In this document: positions 5,748 through 8,115 of the stretch, piece by piece
Layout of the letters: each line of letters starts with the position of its first letter
How positions within the stretch are numbered: position 1 is the first letter of the stretch
From: Leptofilum sp050292445
GTDB taxonomy: Bacteria > Chloroflexota > Anaerolineae > Promineifilales > Promineifilaceae
Direction of reading: 5' to 3'
Length of the DNA stretch: 8,115 nt
NCBI GenBank assembly: GCA_050292445.1
Contig: JBNKLQ010000269.1
Coordinates: 1-8,115 of the forward strand
Notes under the pieces: model-generated
What the model was told of the DNA's origin: nothing
Seen by the model: the letters and a program-made list of their open reading frames with translations, nothing else
Database searches by the model: none
Position numbers and translations under genes: made by a program

Positions 5748-7285
5748 GTGAGCGCCTCGGGTTGAAGATTGGCTTCAGGCTGCTGGTAGGATACGGCCGT
5801 ATTTCCCCCAAGCGGTATGGTCACGCTCACCGTTGTGCCTGCCTGTGATTCAATTTCAAACAGGCCGCCCAACTGCCGGATGCGCTGGCGCATACTGCTT
5901 ATGCCCAACCGACCTTCCAGCTCAACGGCCGTTGGGTCAAACCCCTTACCATCGTCGGTGACGCTAAGAAAAACGCTGCCCTCATCGGTATGTAGGCGAA
6001 CGAGAACGGCCGTTGCCTCGGCATGTTTCAACGCATTATTGAGCGCCTCATTGGTAATGCGATACAAGCATTCCTCGATGTGAGGCGGTAAATCGGCACT
6101 GATATTTACCTGTAACGTAGCCGAAATACCGACGCGCTGCTCCACCGCGGTCAGCCGACTCTCAATGGCTCCTTCCAGACCATCGTCGTCAAGCGCCGAA
6201 GGACGCAGTTCATACAGCAGTAGCCGCATTTCACGCAAGGCCTGCTGCGAAATCTCGCCAATGCGGGCTATCCGCTCACGGGCCGGTTCCACCTCCCCCG
6301 CTGCAAGCAAGCCGCTGCCCCATTCGGCAAACAAGCTCAAGCTGTAAAGTGACTGGGTCACCGAATCATGCAGCTCCCGCGCCAACCGTTCGCGCTCTGC
6401 CCTGATTGCTGCCCGCTTGCTTTCAGTCAGATCGTACAGTAGCACCACCACACCGCTAAACTTTTCGCTAATATCCAACATACGTTCCAGCTTGACGTTA
6501 AAAAAGCGCATGCCTTGAACGGTGTTAAAAGTTTTTTCTGCATTCAGGGTACTTACATCGCTTTGGAATAATACAGCCAACTCATCCGACAACCAGGGCA
6601 GTGCCGGCCTGTTTTGTTCCGGATCATAATAAATGTCACCGGGCATAGCAGCACCAATGAGCAGCTTCGCCGCCGCGTGGTTCATATTGGTCACGTCGCC
6701 ATTGTTATCCAGCAAAATAACCGGGTCATGCAGGCTTTCAAATATGGTGAGATATTTGTTTTTTTCATTGGCTAAAAAGCGATTGGTGGCTTGCAGCTCA
6801 TTGAGCCTTTCCTGTTTGGTCGCCTCCGCCCACTCGGCACACAGGCCCAGTTCAATGCGATCAAAACAGCGGCCAACAATGTAGCCATAACGCCATTGCG
6901 TTTCTGCATCAAATCCGGCGGTTTGGACGAGGTCCAAATAACATTGACGATAATATTTAAACAAACTTAAAAACATGCCCAGGGTTAAGCCGCGTGACCG
7001 GTGCTTTTGTGCTTCCTGGATGCCAAAGATAGCAAAAGGGTCTTGCGTATAATCTTCGTCTGGACGCAGTTCAAGATTTTTTATATCAAGCAACAGCGCC
7101 TTTTGCAGCGTCTGTGAAAGATTTTCAATGGAAATGCGCCACGCTTCCGCCAGCGTTGAGGTGTACTTTACGAAATCCTGCTCTTTGGCGTAATGCAAGA
7201 TGCGGTGCATCAGCCACTCTTCATTTTCTGTTATTAGTTGCTGTAACTGTTTCATATGGCCTGCCATAGGTTGCCAACAGATCAT
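5744..7285 (-). CDS. Soluble PAS-domain sensor histidine kinase (HisKA_3/NarX-type core)
   Basis: This 513-residue kinase has no signal peptide or membrane segment, so it senses a cytoplasmic signal. In order it has: an alpha-helical N-terminal domain (about 10-155) with the distinctive RGLTLGMFLSLFKYYRQCYL stretch, of a type seen in front of PAS kinases and perhaps related to RsbR N-terminal globin-like domains (uncertain); a coiled coil (about 150-175); a PAS domain (about 175-290, TIFESLHDPVILLDNNGDV); a HisKA_3 dimerisation helix with phospho-His306 (ARELHDSVTQSL); and HATPase_c with N box NEALNNALKHA (about 412-422), G1 DDGKGFDP (444-451) and GRLGISSMRQRI. I chose the ATG at 7285 because GGGAG (7295-7299) lies nine bases upstream. 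The in-frame TTG at 7336 would lie upstream of the likely promoter, and an ATG at 7255 is a weaker alternative. Cys115, Cys141 and Cys149 in the N-terminal domain could be redox or metal ligands. The stop overlaps the regulator start. Confidence 0.93.
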   Translation of the reverse strand: MICWQPMAGHMKQLQQLITENEEWLMHRILHYAKEQDFVKYTSTLAEAWRISIENLSQTLQKALLLDIKNLELRPDEDYTQDPFAIFGIQEAQKHRSRGLTLGMFLSLFKYYRQCYLDLVQTAGFDAETQWRYGYIVGRCFDRIELGLCAEWAEATKQERLNELQATNRFLANEKNKYLTIFESLHDPVILLDNNGDVTNMNHAAAKLLIGAAMPGDIYYDPEQNRPALPWLSDELAVLFQSDVSTLNAEKTFNTVQGMRFFNVKLERMLDISEKFSGVVVLLYDLTESKRAAIRAERERLARELHDSVTQSLYSLSLFAEWGSGLLAAGEVEPARERIARIGEISQQALREMRLLLYELRPSALDDDGLEGAIESRLTAVEQRVGISATLQVNISADLPPHIEECLYRITNEALNNALKHAEATAVLVRLHTDEGSVFLSVTDDGKGFDPTAVELEGRLGISSMRQRIRQLGGLFEIESQAGTTVSVTIPLGGNTAVSYQQPEANLQPEALT

Positions 7286-7294
7286 CAAATATAT

Positions 7295-7299
7295 CTCCC
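7295..7299 (-). promoter_or_regulatory. Ribosome binding site deciding the kinase start
   Basis: Reverse-strand GGGAG lies nine bases before the ATG at 7285. No comparable site precedes the upstream TTG (7336) or the downstream ATG codons at 7267 and 7255. Confidence 0.5.
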
Positions 7300-7318
7300 A
7301 TTCTAGATTGCAAGGACG

Positions 7319-7327
7319 TTTATAGCA
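7319..7327 (-). promoter_or_regulatory. Possible extended -10 promoter of the kinase-regulator operon
   Basis: On the minus strand TGC-TATAAA forms an extended -10 about 34 bases upstream of the kinase ATG. No good -35 is seen 17 bases upstream. It fits a short leader and argues against the TTG start at 7336. Confidence 0.35.
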
Positions 7328-7380
7328 AAAGCTCAAAAACGTTCATCCGCTTTGACCTACAATTTGCTAGCAGGAGATCG

Positions 7381-7431
7381 GGCGTTTGAGGAAGCAAGCA
7401 TCTTCAGAACGAAGGCGAGCGGCCTTTGAGG
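7381..7431. repeat. 11-bp direct repeat GGC(G/C)TTTGAGG, 40-bp period
   Basis: GGCGTTTGAGG (7381-7391) and GGCCTTTGAGG (7421-7431) match at 10 of 11 bases, start to start 40 bp. They lie in the non-coding region between the divergent kinase and thioredoxin genes. They could be regulator half-sites for either gene or coincidence. Confidence 0.35.
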
Positions 7432-7456
7432 CTCCCTTGCTCCGTAAATTGACAAA

Positions 7457-7486
7457 TTGCTTTCTCAATTACTATTTCAATATACA
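7457..7486 (+). promoter_or_regulatory. Possible promoter of the thioredoxin-like gene
   Basis: TTGCTT (7457-7462) and TATACA (7481-7486) are separated by 18 bases. A TTGACA at 7449-7454 with TACTAT at 7470-7475 is an alternative, but its 15-base spacer is short. The first operator-like repeat overlaps either choice, which is compatible with repression. Confidence 0.35.
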
Positions 7487-7490
7487 TTGA
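7470..7490 (+). promoter_or_regulatory. Operator-like repeat, copy 1 (TACTATTTCAAT-N4-ATTGA)
   Basis: It shares an exact 12-mer TACTATTTCAAT plus ATTGA after four variable bases with 7567-7587. The core TCAAT-N4-ATTGA is a dyad. Its position over the putative promoter of a thioredoxin-like gene suggests a repressor operator, perhaps of the ArsR/SmtB family, whose members often accompany such genes. The regulator gene is not in the window. Confidence 0.5.
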
Positions 7491-7503
7491 TGTATCACGG
7501 GCA

Positions 7504-7523
7504 TCATCAGATTCATGTGATGA
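7504..7523. promoter_or_regulatory. TCATCA-N8-TGATGA inverted repeat upstream of the kinase
   Basis: Perfect TCATCA (7504-7509) and TGATGA (7518-7523) arms use the same half-sites as the 72-bp elements, but with an 8-base rather than 3-base spacer. It lies about 219 bases upstream of the kinase gene and could mark autoregulation. The different spacing makes this weak. Confidence 0.35.
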
Positions 7524-7566
7524 AGCTTACTACGGCCGTTTCCCCAACAACCATATAGTTCAAGCA

Positions 7567-7587
7567 TACTATTTCAATGAGTATTGA
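7567..7587 (+). promoter_or_regulatory. Operator-like repeat, copy 2 (TACTATTTCAAT-N4-ATTGA)
   Basis: This is the second copy, 97 bp after the first, with a longer dyad TTCAAT-GAGT-ATTGAA (7573-7588). It ends 19 bases before the thioredoxin ATG and sits just ahead of its ribosome binding site, so a bound protein could block transcription entering the gene. Confidence 0.5.
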
Positions 7588-7606
7588 ACCATTTAAGGAG
7601 CGCAGC

Positions 7607-7918
7607 ATGATGAAGATTAATCTGCTCGGTCCTGGCTGTGCTAACTGCAAACGGGTAGAACAAACCGCCCGCCGCAAAGTGGGAAAGTTGGGCCTGGCGG
7701 CCGACATTGAGAAAGTCACCGATTACGGGCAAATTATGGCTTACGGGGTGATGTCTACACCGGGGGCAGCAGGCCAACAAATTCCCGGACATCAACTTCT
7801 CCAAGATTTACCGCTACGAGGAAGAAGATTTGACGACCGCCGCCCAGGAACTGGCCTGCATGGCAGCAATTCGAAATATGATCTCAATCAGGCTCAAGTT
7901 CAAGTTGGTCAAACATAA
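7607..7918 (+). pseudogene. Small thioredoxin-like protein (MTH895-type), C terminus lost
   Basis: The protein begins MMKINLLGPGCANCKRVEQT, with a C11-x2-C14 redox motif, and runs through EKVTDYGQIMAYGVMSTPG. This is very close to the usual beginning of the about 77-residue small thioredoxins often found in arsenic or metal resistance operons (thioredoxin_3 type). After STP (cis-Pro region, about 7762) the expected strand and final helix (typically 'ALVIDGxV...GRVPS') are missing. The frame continues with low-complexity Gly/Gln/Arg-rich sequence to a stop at 7916-7918. I read it as disrupted by a deletion or insertion, not as a functional extension. The start at 7607 follows TAAGGAG (7594-7600) by six bases; an upstream in-frame ATG at 7577 lies before that site. 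The CxxC half may still be expressed, but the fold is incomplete. Confidence 0.7.
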
Positions 7919-7943
7919 ACTTAAGAACCGAACGCCAATCTGA
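7752..7943 (+). pseudogene. Unidentified coding remnant between the thioredoxin break and the transposon
   Basis: A frame offset from the thioredoxin frame is open from 7752 (after a TGA at 7749-7751) to a TGA at 7941-7943. About 35 of its residues look like real protein: FPDINFSKIYRYEEEDLTTA, then AQELACMAAIRNM, an acidic-to-amphipathic helical segment. The last residues (from about 7884) overlap the opposite-strand transposase tail and are basic and unlike the rest. I do not recognise the family. It could be the 3' end of a gene fused to the thioredoxin gene by a deletion, then cut by the insertion element. Confidence 0.3.
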
Positions 7944-8115
7944 GAATATCAAGTAGCGCAGCAACGCTTCCACATCATTAAAAAATGTGCGCCGTGCGCC
8001 CAATGCCCGTCGAACTTGTTGGTAAATCAAGTCGGCAACCTGAGCAATGGTATGGAGGAGAAAAGCGAGCAAGTTCAGCGTCAGCAGTGTGGTTGAAAGG
8101 TGCTCCTGACCGTGA
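7884..8115 (-). CDS. Transposase, C-terminal part (insertion sequence at the right edge)
   Basis: About 76 codons are visible, running off the right edge and ending at a TGA (7884-7886). The frame is open from 8114 and reads HGQEHLSTTLLTLNLLAFLL, then a segment with LGARRTFFNDVEALLRYLIF and a short tail DQLELEPD. The His-Gly...His-Leu motif followed by a hydrophobic helix and an R-x-x-x-G-x-R-x-T-F-F segment is typical of the C terminus of a group of DDE transposases (NHGHG-type, ISNCY-like in my recollection). The exact IS family cannot be set from this piece. The catalytic part lies outside the window. Its end should lie within a few tens of bases left of 7884, next to the unidentified remnant. 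Confidence 0.65.
   Translation of the reverse strand, partial: HGQEHLSTTLLTLNLLAFLLHTIAQVADLIYQQVRRALGARRTFFNDVEALLRYLIFSDWRSVLKFMFDQLELEPD

Larger units (their letters stand above)
2006..7539. repeat. Dispersed palindrome ACGGCCGT, eight copies
   Basis: Exact copies lie at 2006-2013, 3118-3125, 4718-4725, 4835-4842, 5793-5800, 5925-5932, 6006-6013 and 7532-7539. Seven are in coding sequence and one is intergenic. Six of the seven coding copies are read as ACG-GCC-GTN, Thr-Ala-Val (in DmsA, twice in the TAXI protein, three times in the kinase); the copy in dmsD reads Asn-Gly-Arg. Seven of eight extend to ACGGCCGTT on one strand, often followed by GCC. Equal base frequencies predict about 0.12 copies. 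Confidence 0.85.

Noticed and set aside
5744..7336. Kinase gene starting at the TTG at 7336.
   Set aside because: There is no ribosome binding site upstream, the extra 17 residues show no conservation pattern, and the best extended -10 lies downstream of it; the ATG at 7285 has GGGAG.
7472..7491. TCAAT-N4-ATTGA considered as an FNR box.
   Set aside because: The FNR consensus is TTGAT-N4-ATCAA; the half-sites here are in a different order, so an ArsR-like or other operator is more likely.
7577..7606. Thioredoxin-like gene starting at the ATG at 7577.
   Set aside because: The TAAGGAG at 7594-7600 is inside this extension and correctly spaced for the ATG at 7607, where family similarity begins.
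7884..8072. A small stand-alone protein starting at the TTG at 8072.
   Set aside because: The frame stays open to the window edge and the preceding residues (HGQEHLSTTLL) continue the transposase motif, so it is the C-terminal part of a larger gene.

Overview
The window holds most of an anaerobic respiratory gene cluster. Nearly all of it is transcribed leftward (minus strand). A broken redox gene and an insertion-sequence remnant sit at the right edge. Read in transcription order (right to left), the cluster is: a soluble PAS-type sensor histidine kinase (7285-5744); a NarL/FixJ-type response regulator (5747-5100) overlapping it by 4 nt; a TAXI-family solute-binding lipoprotein (4938-3829); a TorD/DmsD-type maturation chaperone (3669-3097); a Tat-exported molybdopterin catalytic subunit (3033-724); a four-cluster Fe-S subunit (712-149); and the first 49 codons of a DmsC-type membrane anchor (149-1), which runs off the left edge. 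This is a DmsABC/PsrABC-like complex iron-sulfur molybdoenzyme. Its catalytic subunit appears to carry Cys rather than Ser as the molybdenum ligand, so the substrate (DMSO, TMAO, polysulfide, thiosulfate, oxyanion or other) is open.

The most notable feature is regulatory. The 159-bp gap upstream of the chaperone gene and the 149-bp gap upstream of the TAXI gene share a gap-free 72-bp element (52 of 72 positions identical by eye). It is built from a perfect TCATCA-N3-TGATGA dyad, a third TCATC half-site and a GTGAAATTTARCACAAA box. The two transcription units are therefore very likely one regulon. The adjacent two-component system is the natural candidate regulator, and the third box may be a CRP/FNR-like site or the core promoter. 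Together this looks like a self-contained module: cytoplasmic sensor, response regulator, extracytoplasmic ligand-binding lipoprotein and respiratory reductase. I do not recognise this combination as a described system.

To the right, a plus-strand MTH895-type small thioredoxin gene (from 7607) is preceded by two copies of an operator-like repeat (TACTATTTCAAT-N4-ATTGA) 97 bp apart. It loses similarity to its family after the cis-Pro region (about 7762). An unidentified coding remnant follows, and then the 3' end of a transposase gene on the minus strand (8115-7884). This points to at least one deletion or insertion event.

The palindrome ACGGCCGT occurs eight times in 8.1 kb, where about 0.12 would be expected for equal base frequencies. 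Its pervasive use resembles HIP1-like genome-wide repeats. Moderate GC, soluble PAS kinases, TAXI lipoproteins and this palindrome would fit a Chloroflexota (Anaerolineae/Caldilineae-like) bacterium. That assignment is an inference from impression, not from a marker gene.
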